A DNA stretch of 64,000 bases. Origin: Annona cherimola (lineage: Eukaryota; Streptophyta; Magnoliopsida; Magnoliales; Annonaceae). The notes under the pieces were generated by a model, which made no database searches, was not told where the DNA came from, and saw nothing but the letters and a program-made list of their open reading frames with translations. This document shows positions 1 through 10,369 of the stretch, one piece after another; the stretch's first letter is position 1; each line of letters opens with the position of its first letter. Location: the NCBI GenBank assembly GCA_030490835.1, contig CM059972.1:18267764-18331763 (forward strand), given 5' to 3'. Made by a program: the position numbers and the translations under genes.

Positions 1-544
1 TTCTTAAAATCGCTGAAGATGAGTCCCAAACCTAACAAACGAACCAATTAATTTACCTTGTTCACGATTTGCGTTGGATGAGATGTAAAATTTAAAAAAT
101 TACTGTTGCATGTTGAGGATGAAAAAACTTGTACGGAATCAAGAAAAGTTAAAAAATAAGATTTTTTTTTTTTTTAAGAATGAGGGAAACGTTTTTGAAA
201 ATTATGTCTCATACTCATGCTATCCCTATTTCATCCAGGTCGTGAATAAGCATCAATTTACATTAACCCTTTTTTTCCCCTGCCATATTCCTGTACATTG
301 TTTTCGAACTAGTGATCATTTTTTAAAATTTTTCTGAAATTCCTTTACACAACTCTTAAAATAATTACATTTAATTTATAAATTAAGTTTTCTCAAATTT
401 TGTTAATTTTTCTGAATTTTTTTTTTTACACAACCGTTAAAATTATTACATTTAATTTATAAATTAAGTTTTATCAAATACAAAATATATATTTTTAAAA
501 ATTGATAAAATTTAATTTATAAATTAAGTATACCTCCAGTTTTC
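1..544. other. AT-rich intergenic DNA, no gene seen
   Basis: This stretch is AT-rich. A short phrase (attacatttaatttataaat) recurs at about 364-384 and 444-470, with a third weaker copy near 508-530, so it is a small degenerate local repeat. Open frames here are short and show no recognisable domain. Confidence 0.5.
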
Positions 545-835
545 ATCTCCGAATGATCATTACTGACCAGTCAAAAAATTTATTTTTTTATATTTTTTTT
601 GAAAAATATTTTATAAATATATTAATCTAGTTATATTTAATCTATAAACTAAGTTTTACTATTTTTGGATATGTATATATATTTATTTTGAATTTTTAGG
701 TACATATCCAAAAATAGTAAAACTTAGTTTATAGATTAAATATAATTAGATTAAAATATTTATAAAAATATTTTTTAAAAAAATAAAATAAAATAAAAAT
801 ATTTTTTGACCGGTCTGACGGAAAGGATCAGTGCT
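545..835. repeat. Fold-back (inverted repeat) element
   Basis: The two halves are reverse complements over about 120 bases each, meeting near 672-695. The best-matched part is the inner 50 bases of each arm (for example ctaagttttactatttttgg at about 648-667, answered by its complement just after 700). The outer ends carry gaccagtcaaaaaat at 565-579 and its near complement attttttgaccggtc at 801-815. Such long AT-rich hairpins are typical of non-autonomous fold-back MITEs. I cannot fix the target duplication, so the family is unknown. Confidence 0.75.
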
Positions 836-1129
836 CGTTTTCACCCGTGATAGATGCATCAAACGCCCAAAAAACAGCTGGTCGGAAATTCGGGCACTTT
901 TTTCGTGTTCGACCGCACAATTCCTGCAATAGAACACGCACGATGCATGTATCTGCTGGACTTTTCAGACTGCAAGACAATCCGAATCAGCCCATGTGGA
1001 TGGCCGACCTTAAAGATGATGATCTTGTAATTCGTGGCCCATAAATTACATTTGATCTTTATTTACGAATTGCTATCATTAAAAAAAAAACGAGAATGCT
1101 TGTATAAAAATTTTTCTATATAATTTTAT

Positions 1130-1640
1130 CCATTTTCAACATGGTTGATGAAAAATTCATTTCATCTATTATACTTAACATTATTTATATTATTATAAAA
1201 AGCGTTTTATTTTTCTAATATCACTGCATATGGGCCTCATCTATAAATGTAAAATTAAAGTAATAAAATAATTTAATACTAAATATCAGTTTTCAAGTAA
1301 TATTTTCAACATCTAAATTGTTTAAAATATCATTACTACGTGGATAAATGTTTCTATTAAGTTTTATTACATTCTAATATATATGTGAATGGATTTAAAT
1401 ATTTTTCCTAATTTACACATAAATGTACTTTTTTGAGCAAATGTCGCCTTTACATATATTGGATTTGAATAAAACTTAATCTCATAACTAAACAAATGAT
1501 GTCGAATACAATAAATGGATTGGATTTTTCATCACATATCAAAATCTTAAAATCTAAACAACTTATATGAAACCACCTCTATGTAACCCATTATATAAAA
1601 AAAGCAGGCCCATTTAAAAAAAAATTTGTTTTCCATATCA
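1130..1640. repeat. Dispersed repeat, family D (copy 1)
   Basis: This AT-rich, non-coding repeat shares long imperfect stretches with 34060-34580 and 60740-61150, including gtaataaaataatttaa, a tattacattctaatatatatgtgaatg-like stretch and the aatttacacataaat part. Shorter matches link it to the repeat cluster at 62600-63835. Exact ends are uncertain. It is probably a non-autonomous transposon. Confidence 0.6.
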
Positions 1641-2394
1641 TGTAGCAAAAAGTCATCATTAACTCTTAAAATAAGATTTCATCGAAAAAATCACAAAATA
1701 AGAGAAACGGCCAAGGTATAAAAGTATTTTTGAAAATTTGTATAATAAAATTATACTTATTATTTATTAATCTCATTTAACTCACGTTGCCGGCTTATTT
1801 ATTTCATTTTTTAGTTGTATTTATCTTTTGAAATGAGACCGTACAGTCTAACAATGGCATTGCTATATATATTTTGACGATATCCCTAGCTATGTGCTCC
1901 TTATATTCCCCAAATAAATACAATAAGTCGTCCAGCATCAATCGTCACCATTAAATGTTTCATCAATTCCATCCGAAAATGATAATGCATGTTAAGTAGC
2001 GCTTGCACACACAGGGGCGACTCTCCATATAGAGGCTGTCATAGGTTGTTCTCGCTTCATACATGCTATTTTTAAGCCATTTATATTATCATATCATACC
2101 GAGGAAAACTAAACCCAAGATATTAATCATATTTTTTCATTTTTTCAGAAATTCCTTTAAATGAATACCCATGGATCATTCAAAATCTACAGTCCTACTA
2201 GTTGTTCCTTGGCTATAAAATGAATAAAGCTAAAATTTATTTTATTTTAAAAAAAATTATGTACATGTAATGAGAGAAACAAGGTTTACTTGATAATCAT
2301 GGAAATGGATTTACATTTCCCTGGAGTTAAAACATTTTCCCTGTCCCTATCAGGTGCACCCGAGTGTATTTAGCTTCGGTGCACCCATGTGCAA
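1641..2394. other. Intergenic DNA without a recognisable gene
   Basis: I see no coding signal. The last 50 bases (about 2350-2395) carry a ggtgcaccc...cttcggtgcaccca motif also present at 40707-40735, so a small transposon fragment lies at the left edge of segment A. Confidence 0.45.
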
Positions 2395-2939
2395 CTATTA
2401 CACGAATCAGATGGGAAATGTAATAGCCAATTTATTGGATCTCCAAATGCACATATTTTGTGCCAACTACAGCAGTCCATCTAAAAAAAAAAATCCACGA
2501 GAAGGAAGAATCTTAATTGATGTATTTTCATCATCAAATAATGCCCTTTTTTTTTCTCCCGATTACAGCTTTTGCTAGATGATATGAGATTCAAACTACA
2601 TGGAACTTAGGATCCAAAAAAAAAAAAAAAAAAAACTACCTGGACCCTTGGTTCGAGAGATGGAAATTTATGCAAGGCATTTACAGGCTATTTCCGTCCA
2701 GCTTGGAAGCAAGTCAATTGCAGATCTCAGAGTCATTCAAGGACGGAAATTGTGAACTGCACTTTAGCGTTTTCTTCTGAAAAAACGTTGCAATTAGATG
2801 ATGTAGTACTTCTGAAAATCCCCTTGAGTATTCAAAGCTTTAAAACTAGCTATAAAACTTGCTCGCTATTTTTGAGGAGAGAAGCAAAGCATTCCTTCCG
2901 GTCTGAAACTTTTTCTCCTCCGTTCACCACCCAAAACAC

Positions 2940-3288
2940 GGAACGTGATCGGAGCAGGCAGCGTTCCCTGCTCCCATTTTTTTTATTTTTTTTTAAAATT
3001 TCTCCTAAACAGTGTTAATCTATGTGTATTTAACATGTGTATAAGTTTTTATCATTTTTGGAATATTTTAGATATTTATTTTTATTTTTGAAAATTAGTT
3101 ACTTAAAATGCTACTGATTTTTAAAAATCAAAAATAAATATCTAAAATACTCCAAAATTAGTAAAAATTTATATACATGTTAAATACACCTGGATTAACA
3201 GTTTTATGAAAAAAAATTCAAAAAAAATTTAAAAAAACAGGTATACGCTCCTGAGAGTAGGAACGCTGGGAGCAGGCGATCACGTTCC
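2940..3288. mobile_element. Mutator-like fold-back MITE, 349 bp
   Basis: The ends are perfect 11-bp inverted repeats, ggaacgtgatc and gatcacgttcc. Longer arms of about 150 bases continue inward as an imperfect palindrome. The element is flanked by a 9-bp direct repeat, ccaaaacac (2931-2939 and 3289-3297). The paralogous site at about 29590-29605 has a single taaaacac in the same context (caccacctaaaacacacag), which is an empty site. A 9-bp target duplication is the hallmark of the Mutator superfamily. No transposase is encoded. Confidence 0.85.
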
Positions 3289-3428
3289 CCAAAACACACA
3301 GAACAGACCTATTTCAATCAACGAAGTAGGCAGAACTGTCATGCAAAGGTCAATTGTCAGCACCTACCAATTGGGCATTCACGTGAATTTTGGATGCTCG
3401 AGTTGTGAATTTGTGAAACGCTAGCATT

Positions 3429-3735
3429 GGCTGTATCTATCTTTTAAAAATTTTAAATTTTTTTTCATGAATTCCTGGGCCCAATCAAAATTGGTTCTCT
3501 GCCCAAATTTTTTATGTTTGGCTGTATCTAAAATTTAAATGTTGTTTTATGAATTCGTGGGCCCAATCAAAATTGGTTCACTGCCCAAATTTTATATATT
3601 TTTATTTTTGGCTGTATCTAAAATTTAAAAATTGTTTCACGAATTCGTTGGCCCAATCAAAATTGGTTCACTGTCCAAATTTTATATTTTTTCACATAAA
3701 AAAAATTTAAAAAATTTTCATGAATTCGTGGGTCC
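3429..3735. repeat. Tandem repeat, ~90-bp unit
   Basis: Units begin with ggctgtatcta at 3429, 3520 and 3610, and a partial fourth lies near 3690. Each holds a gaattcgtgggcccaatcaa-like phrase and ttggttcactgcccaaattt. The paralogous place in segment B (33575-33715) has only two units, so copy number has changed since the duplication. Confidence 0.8.
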
Positions 3736-3746
3736 AATCAAAGTAG

Positions 3747-4019
3747 GGGGACGTTTGGAAATCTCATGTGGGAAATATGGGAGGGAATTTGTGGGAGCAC
3801 GGGTTTCAAGGCACATCATCTATCAATCAAGCATCATATTTTTCCACTTTTACCCCTATATTCTAATCATTTTTCCTATCAACTACTTTCTAACAAACCT
3901 ATTTATTCCAACTTTACCCCTATCATTTTATATCAATCACACAACTTCCAAAATATTCCATTTTCTACACCCCACCAAATACCATATTTCCTACAACTTT
4001 TACATTCCCAAACGTCCCC
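3747..4019. mobile_element. Harbinger/Tourist-like MITE, family H1, 273 bp
   Basis: The termini are ggggacgtttgg and ccaaacgtcccc, with a 3-bp target duplication tag (3744-3746, 4020-4022). The interior matches the element at 24899-25170 over almost its whole length (for example ccacttttacccctatattc). Segment B at about 33700-33730 reads straight across the site, so this is a clean insertion. A 3-bp duplication with ggg...gtttgg ends suits PIF/Harbinger MITEs. There is no coding capacity: the open frame crossing it is fortuitous. Confidence 0.85.
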
Positions 4020-4262
4020 TAGGTTCACTGCTAAATTTTAATATATTTTTAAATTTTAATGTATTCGAATTTGGAAAACAAGAAAGTCATTTTCATGCAC
4101 TTGGACACGAAAAAGTCCATTTTTTATTTTTAAAATTCAAACATATACAATTTGAATAATGAACCAGTTTCGCTTGAGCACACAGTTCATGAGAAAATAA
4201 AAAGAATAAAAATGGGTACGATAGGCATAAACATTTAGTTTCAATGCTTTTACAAGCATTAA

Positions 4263-4542
4263 GGGTGTATTTGGTAATAAGTGAAAGTTATCACGTTAAA
4301 ACTTTTCAACTTAAAATTTTTCACTCTTCACAACTACCCTATTTTTTAATAATTTCTTTACATTCTTCTATACAACTACCCTACTTTTCAATCATTTCTA
4401 CACAACTACCAACACAACAACCTATCTATTTCAACTTTATCCTATTTACTCCTCATCATTAGCCCTATTATATCACATCATTTGACAACTTCTACTCTCT
4501 ACAACTTTTCATCAAAAGTTTTATCCATTCCCAAACACACCA
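4263..4542. mobile_element. Harbinger/Tourist-like MITE, family H2, 280 bp
   Basis: The ends are gggtgtatttgg and ccaaacacacca, with target duplication taa (4260-4262, 4543-4545). The empty site is seen in segment B near 33955-33975, which reads gcattaaatcacaactc. Relatives lie at 16915-17108, 17112-17390, 20649-20932, 41751-42017 and 59727-60001, some in the opposite orientation. It is non-coding. Confidence 0.85.
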
Positions 4543-4837
4543 TAAATCACAACTCGTATACAAAAATATAAATTAATGACCGAAAATATTGGCAATAATT
4601 GAAAAAATAGTTAAGATATCGAATTATATAAAAATAATTTAAGAATTGGTTTTATAAGATGTAAATTTTTTTTCACTCTTTCTTGTATACCTTTTGATAC
4701 TTTTTGAAATAATTCAACATCAATCTAAATTCATTTCCAACTTGGTTAATTTTTTATTTTTATCTTTTCCTCAAAAAATACAAATCTAATAGTTAAATGA
4801 CAAACGATAAAGTCGCAAGCAAACCACTAGCATAGCT

Positions 4838-4981
4838 GAACAAAAATTCCCACGTGAGGTACAGAGGGTCTGGACTTCAAGTCCCAGCACGAGAAGTTTA
4901 TTTCTCAATTTTCATAGCAATATCTCCGCTTTTGTACTTTGGTTGAATTGTAAATATAAAGAATTGGAAAAAAAAAAAAAC
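4838..4981 (+). mobile_element. Candidate SINE insertion with A-rich tail
   Basis: About 140 bases are present in segment A but not at the matching place in segment B (about 34770). The insert has a possible RNA polymerase III B box (gacttcaagtccc, about 4873-4885) and ends in a run of about 13 A. A box A and a target duplication are not clear, so the SINE call is tentative. A decayed tRNA-like sequence is the alternative. Confidence 0.45.
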
Positions 4982-5164
4982 CAAGAAAGCCGCATCATCA
5001 GAAATTAAAAATTGAATGACTTCAAGAGCGTGAGATGGATCTCTTGAGTGGGCCATCATTATTGGCAGAGGGCCCGGCCAAAGCCAAAACACTGCTGGCA
5101 CGTTCTGATAAAAACGCTAGCCTAATTAGCGATCTTCTTCTCTGCTGTAGTAGAATTAGATTTG

Positions 5165-6345
5165 GGTGATAATTGGCGCGGGTTGCCCCGTGACCCACCC
5201 TTGACCCGACTCATTTTTTATGAGATAAAATCAACTTCTTTTGACCTGGTACAAGTATAAGTCAGAAATTTTGATCTAAATTTAAAAATAGGGTTGCGTG
5301 GGTCGACCCACCTCGCCCCACATATATTGATTTATTAAAAATTATAAACCTATAAATTAAATTTTATTATTATTTTCTTTCAAAAATTTTATATTTTTTA
5401 TAATTAACTATATTAACGATAGAATAATCAATTTATCCAGAAAAGAATATAAGAATTAATAAGAAGAATTTGCACATATATATATACAATTCTTATGTCT
5501 AATTGTATATTAACATATTTTAATAAAACTATACTATATTTTCTCATATTTTGTTTTAGTAATGATGTGTTTTTAGTAATTAAAAAATATTGAAGCATAT
5601 AACATTTGAATTTTGCATAGATGTATCTTTATATTTGATAAGTGTATAAATTCTTAAAATTATTTTATTTAACCATCTTATTTGAATTTGACCAGGTAAA
5701 ATTAATATTTTTTTGACTTGGTATAATGATAGATCAAAAATTTTAATCCAAATTAAAAAATAGGGTTAGGGCGGGTCGACCATGTCTCGACCCGTCTGCC
5801 CTGCATAAATTGATTTATTAAAAATTATAAGGTTTTGTTTAAATTTTATTATTATTTTCTTTCAAAATTCTCACATTTTTCATAATTAACTATACTAACA
5901 ATAGAATAATCAATTTATCCAAAAAATAATATAAGAATTAATAAAAGGAATTTGCACATATATACAACTTACATATAATTATATATTAACATATTTTAAT
6001 TATACTATATTTTCTCGTGTTTTGTTTTAGCAATGATGTATTTTTTAATCATTAGTAAAATATTAAAACGCATAACATTTAAATTTAGCATATATATATC
6101 TTATGTTTGATAAGTATATAAATTCTTAAAATCATCTTATTTGATCTGTATTTTTTACCTAAATTATTGTCCTGAAACCGATTAGATACCAACATGAAGT
6201 TTGTCCCAAGATATATTTAAAGAAAGTGATGATCTGACATTGTCCCAATCCAATATAAAAATAGGGTCAAACAGAATTTTTAAAAAGTAAGGTCAGAGTT
6301 GGACAAACTCTGACCTGGAATAGCCCGTCCTGATTCCCGCTTCTA
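5165..6345. repeat. Tandemly arranged repeat family R, two copies
   Basis: Two neighbouring copies (about 5165-5690 and 5695-6345) share an aaatagggtt...gggtcgac motif, aattaactatactaac-like text, atcaatttatcca, tttgcacatatata and gataagtatataaattctta. Further copies lie at 17395-17930 and 21030-21800. All are non-coding, AT-rich and partly decayed. The GGGTCGACC-like palindromes recur near the start. The superfamily is not determined. Confidence 0.65.
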
Positions 6346-7158
6346 GGATTAAGGGTGTTAATGAATCGGGTAGGATGGGTTAGAGTCTAATCCTAATCTT
6401 AACCAATTAAAATATCTTAACCCTAATCTGTTTATTAACCTATTTAAAAAATCTCGACCTTAACTCATTTACAACATATTTAATAAATGAGTTGACAAGT
6501 TATTAATAGGTTATATATACAAGCATGTTAAGAGTTTCAGTGTTATTAACTGTCATTATTTAACTAAAAATATAGATAACTCAAAAGTTAATGTACATAG
6601 AATGAGTAAATTATTTTGGCTTTAAACAAATCAACTCCAATATTAGAAGTACTCATCTCTTTAATGCCTAGAATGCAACATCATATTTTATTCAGAATAT
6701 TTAGTATTCATTATTATGCTACAAATTTATTGCAATTGGGCATCAAAGAAGAAGCCCTAAAATATGCAAAATACAAGTAAAGTCTGTACCTATCAACGAT
6801 AGGAGGGTTAGATAACATTGCTACAAATCATGATGAGAGAGATCTCAAGCAGAAAAGACGTAGTAGCAACATCTCCCAAATCTAGGGAAAGAGAGGACGA
6901 TTAACATAATAACAAGGAGAAGTTGGGGCAAATTAGAAAGGGAGGATTGGAGAAACCGACAAGGAGAACTAAAAGCTTATTGATATAATTTTTAATAGTG
7001 TCTTGAATATCTCTCGCCAATTCACCTTTTTCTTCTTTTCTCCTTTAGCTCTTCTCTTTCTCCAAACCTTAGCCACCAAATTTTGCTAAATTTTTTTTCA
7101 AAAAGATTCCCCAATTCGTATTTAAAGAGTATTTATATATTATCTCCTCAAAAATTAT
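6346..7158. other. Intergenic DNA with a hAT-like fragment, no gene
   Basis: About 6352-6540 (gggtgttaatgaatcgggta...) resembles the left half of the element at 40115-40700. It includes the repeated ctaatc.taacc and tatttaaaaaatctcgacc phrases. The rest shows no gene or clear repeat. Confidence 0.45.
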
Positions 7159-7163
7159 GCAGT

Positions 7164-8506
7164 TGTAGCACCCGCCGTGAGCGCTACGGTGGGCTCGGAA
7201 TGGTTTCCCGGGCCTTGAAAATGTGGATCGTGTTGAAAAGCAACGTGAGCTTAGATTTCCTGCATTCACATGGGGTAAAACGCATTAGGCTTCATATCTT
7301 TTAGGAAAGTTGGCGTGTGGGTATTTTCTCGTGATTTCGGCAGCATAACGGCTAAGACGGGGCTTTCCGTACACGGGTCAAGTCACAAATCCGGCAGCAT
7401 AACGGCAGCGTATTATGCTGGGATCCGTGGACCCGCGTGCACCCACCTTGCCGGGGCGTTAACTCAAACACGCACACATAAAAATAAAGAAAAACGGAGT
7501 CGCCACTGATCTTTAAAGGGAGATCAGACCCTGTTTAAAGAAATAAGGCACTAATAATACAGAGATCGGGTTCCCGCCTACGGATTGAAGCAAATATGGA
7601 GAAATCTGCCAACCCGAGGCGGTTTACACGGCGTGAAAGGGGGTAAAATGAAAGATTTGAGAGAATGGGAGAGATGGAAAGGGAAAAATGGGGAAGAGAG
7701 GCGTGGAGCGTGTAGACCGGGAAAACCGGGATGCCGGGGCGTTGCTGCAGACTCCCGTCCTCCCCTTGGGATGCCTCTCTTCAAGTCCCCTCTAATGAGA
7801 GGGGGTGCTCTCCTTTTATAGATGTAGGAGTGGGCTTTGGGCTCTCTTGGGGTCATGGGCTTAGTCCATGGACTTGGGCTTGAGTGGGATCATGGACTTG
7901 GTCCATGGGCTTGGTCTTGAGTTTGGGTAATGGGCTTTGGGCTTGAGTTGAGAGCATGGGCTTGAGCTTGGTTGAGAGCATGGGCTTGAGCTTGGTTGAG
8001 AGGTGTTGGACTTGGTCCATGAGCTTGAGCTTGGTTGAGAGCATGGGCTTGAGCTTGGTTGAGAGGTGTTGGACTTGGTCCATGAGCTTGAGCTTGGTTG
8101 AGAGCATGGGCTTGAGCTTGGTTGAGAGGTGTTGGACTTGGTCCATGAGCTTGAGCTTGGCGGGCTCCTTCCATAGTGGGCTGGAACTTAGTGGGCTAGA
8201 GCTTGGCTAAGCCCGTTGTTTTGGGTGGGCCGTTGTAGAGGCCCAAAATTGTAGAGAAGCCTACTTCTGAGGCTTGGTGGGCTGCATTGTGGAGCCCGTT
8301 GAGGTGGCCTGTAGGAGCTTCGCTCGTGTGGGCCAGATCTGGTTTGTTGAAAAGCCTGCTTCGAGGCTTGGTGGAGCTTCGCTCCGTGGGCTGTGTTTGG
8401 AAGGGCCTGCTTAGCTTGCTTGAACCTCCTTTTGCCTTGAGTTTGTTTGAGTTTGGGACTTTTTTCCATTTTACCCATTTTTGGGCCCAAAGGTGGGGTG
8501 TCAACA
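7164..8506. mobile_element. Solo LTR, 1343 bp
   Basis: The segment starts tgtagcaccc and ends gggtgtcaaca, and is flanked by a perfect 5-bp direct repeat gcagt (7159-7163 and 8507-8511). No gag-pol, primer-binding site or partner LTR is found beside it, so it is most simply a solo LTR left by LTR-LTR recombination. It is much richer in G+C than its surroundings. The acggagtcgccactgatctt phrase (about 7495-7514) is of a kind I associate with long gypsy-type LTRs, but without internal domains the superfamily is only an inference. Open frames inside are not host genes. Confidence 0.85.
7971..8159. repeat. 63-bp tandem repeat, three units, inside the solo LTR
   Basis: Units start at 7971, 8034 and 8097 with gttgagagcatgggcttgag and are almost identical. 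The period is a multiple of three and the unit lacks stops in several frames. It therefore opens long frames on both strands with a 21-residue protein repeat. I treat these as by-products of the repeat, not genes. Related shorter copies of gcttgagcttggttgagagc extend left to about 7950. Confidence 0.85.
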
Positions 8507-8511
8507 GCAGT

Positions 8512-9530
8512 GCAACTTTCAAAATGGCACACTAGGGCTAACTACGCACTAAACGCATCATGGGTCGTGTTTTCGCCTATCGAACATAGAATGGGCCTTA
8601 TTCCACTCTAGAATTTCTATCTGCTACTTATTTTTTGTTGGTTTCGTGACACACTTCAAACCATGTAGTAATTTTCTAAACACATCTTAGCCCTTTTTAA
8701 TCTCTTTTTATACTTCATTTTGCTCCTCAAATTCTCCTTGTTAATTTATTATTCTTCTTAACTTTTAAATCTTCAACACTTCTCTCCAGTTTTATGCTTG
8801 AATTGCCAAATTTCACAAATAAAACCTAAATGCCAATACTCATCCTTCATTGAGCTAATTTGGCATTAAATATTTTAAAATTATAAATTAAATCAACATT
8901 CAGAGCATGAACACTTTAATATACGAGGTATGAAACAAACATAATATGGACAAACCCACCCTAATATATTGTAAATTTTTTGTACAAGGACTTGTATATG
9001 AGCGCGACTAGCAGGGCCCATCTCCACTCTTAACTTTGGTTTTTTTGTAAATGGGGGATTAACGGGGCCCATTTCCCCTCTTGAACTTTGCTTTTTTGTA
9101 AATGGGAGTAGGGCTAACCTAGCGTGTTTTCACTCAAATAAAAAAAGAGATATATAGGCGAATAAGGATCCATCGAAAATACAATTAGTAATAACAAAGG
9201 AACGCGTCAATTTTTATTTTTGATAAATGAACACGTCAAATCTTTTGACTAGTGTAAAAATGGTAAAATTTTTCAAAAATATCCATTCCAATTTTGAGCC
9301 TTTTCAATGTTTGCATGAGTTCTTTCGTGGGAATTGGGGGGATATTCTTCAACCTTCTGCAACTGTTGTTTCAACACGTCTCTGATTGACAAATAACAAA
9401 TTACACTTTTACTATCATAGTATAAATCTTTTATCTATGATTTTAATTAAAGGTTTGTTTTATTGTCCTGTCGCTTTTGTAGATTGGACAAATACCTATC
9501 TTTGACAATTATTCCTTTCATTATATATTA
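8512..9530. other. Intergenic DNA, no gene seen
   Basis: A short direct repeat is visible: cggggcccatttcccctctt near 9063-9082 echoes cagggcccatctccactctt near 9012-9031, each followed by aactttg and tttttttgtaaatggg. Nothing else is recognisable. Confidence 0.45.
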
Positions 9531-9589
9531 TAATCTATGGAAACAAAAGTTTATAGATACATTGACAGGGAGAATGACAGCCGGAAGGA

Positions 9590-9689
9590 AACCGAGATTA
9601 AGGTTGTTGCTGGAGAAGCAGGCTGGGATGTGATTAGGCACATCCCAATACCAAGAAGAGAGGAACAGGAAGAAGATGGTCTGGAAACA
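9590..9689 (+). pseudogene. LINE ORF2 relic, left part, split by the copia insertion
   Basis: Translation just left of the copia element gives an IRHIPIPRREEQEEDGL-like stretch. This resembles the region of plant L1-type ORF2 upstream of the zinc-binding domain (pattern I..IP.PR...ED.LVW). Removing the copia element and one target duplication joins the frame to the relic starting at 14964. About 60 residues normally found between these motifs appear to be missing, which suggests an older internal deletion. Confidence 0.55.
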
Positions 9690-10318
9690 TGTTAGGTGGT
9701 TTCCTCCCACGTGAAGTCAAAGTGGGTGGGGACCACCACGTTTGGCATCATTGAAAAATGCCACCTGCTCTTTTGTCTTTTCCTTTGCTTTCGGTGCGGG
9801 AGAAGAAAAAGGTGAGAGAGAGAGTGTTATATACATACAACGGCTCTTCTCCTCTCTGTACAGATATCCGTCGTCGTCTTTCTCTTTCTGTCTCAGTTAT
9901 CAGAGAAGCAGCAGCAGCAGCTCCGACGGACGAAGGAGGATTCTATCCTCACATGCTCAGGGCTTCTACGGCAGTCATCTCTTCCGGCCATTAAGAGAGA
10001 AAATTCTGCCGTCATCTCAGATTGGGTGAGATCCATCCTTTAGTTAATTTCTATGTTGAAATCCATCCTTATTGTGATGGTGAAATCCTCTAGTTTTAAC
10101 TAGAGAAGACATTGCTTTGTAATCCCATTATTCTATAGTGGAAGTTTTACCTGGACTGGGTCCCGTGGTTTTTCCCCTTTATTAAAGAGGGGTTTTCCAC
10201 GTAAAATTGTGGTGTGTTTTTCAGTGGGTTTGATTGTTTATTATTTGTGATATTTATTGTCTGAGATTAATTATTCCTGTTTAATCTACACAAAAGGGGA
10301 TAGCCTAAAATCCCAACA
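9690..10318 (+). repeat. 5' LTR of the copia element
   Basis: 629 bp. It contains a TATA-like ttatatac (9828-9835) after a ga-rich tract, a probable promoter. Short open frames here recur identically in the 3' LTR and are not taken as genes. Confidence 0.95.
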
Positions 10319-10320
10319 AG

Positions 10321-10332
10321 TGGTATCAGAGC
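10321..10332 (+). other. Primer-binding site (tRNA-iMet)
   Basis: tggtatcagagc, two bases after the 5' LTR. This is the standard copia primer-binding site for minus-strand synthesis. Confidence 0.92.
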
Positions 10333-10369
10333 CTGGTCTGTTTTTTGCATAATTTCTTGTGTGGATTAG

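Larger units (their letters stand above)
2395..5160. repeat. Paralogous segment A (copy of 28985-29700 + 33545-34950)
   Basis: The left part (2395-3405) aligns with 28985-29700 (shared strings include gaaggaagaatcttaat, attacagcttttgctag and gtcagcacctaccaattggg). The right part (3410-5160) aligns with 33545-34950 and ends where the RPS3 5' leader begins (catcagaaattaaaaatt, then ttcttctctgct). The 3.8 kb between the two B blocks, which holds the NAD(P)-binding gene, is absent here. Segment A has gained three MITEs and a SINE-like insert that B lacks, while B has gained a family D repeat (34060-34580) that A lacks. Neither the Rossmann gene nor RPS3 coding DNA is present in A. Confidence 0.8.

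Noticed and set aside
847..1044. 65-residue open frame after the first fold-back
   Set aside because: The short segment is somewhat GC-richer than its surroundings, but there is no recognisable domain, promoter or splice context.
3429..3735. CRISPR-like direct repeats
   Set aside because: The ~90-bp units are contiguous tandem repeats without spacers, in a plant nuclear genome.
3632..4159. 175-residue open frame
   Set aside because: It crosses a tandem repeat and a Harbinger-like MITE; the composition is AT-driven with no domain.
7853..8210. Long repetitive open frames on both strands (21-residue periodic proteins)
   Set aside because: They arise from a 63-bp tandem repeat inside a solo LTR, open in several frames at once, with no domain and no flanking gene signals.
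9742..10029. 95-residue open frame present twice (again at 14387-14674)
   Set aside because: It lies wholly within the two LTRs and overlaps their promoter and leader region. It is identical because the LTRs are.
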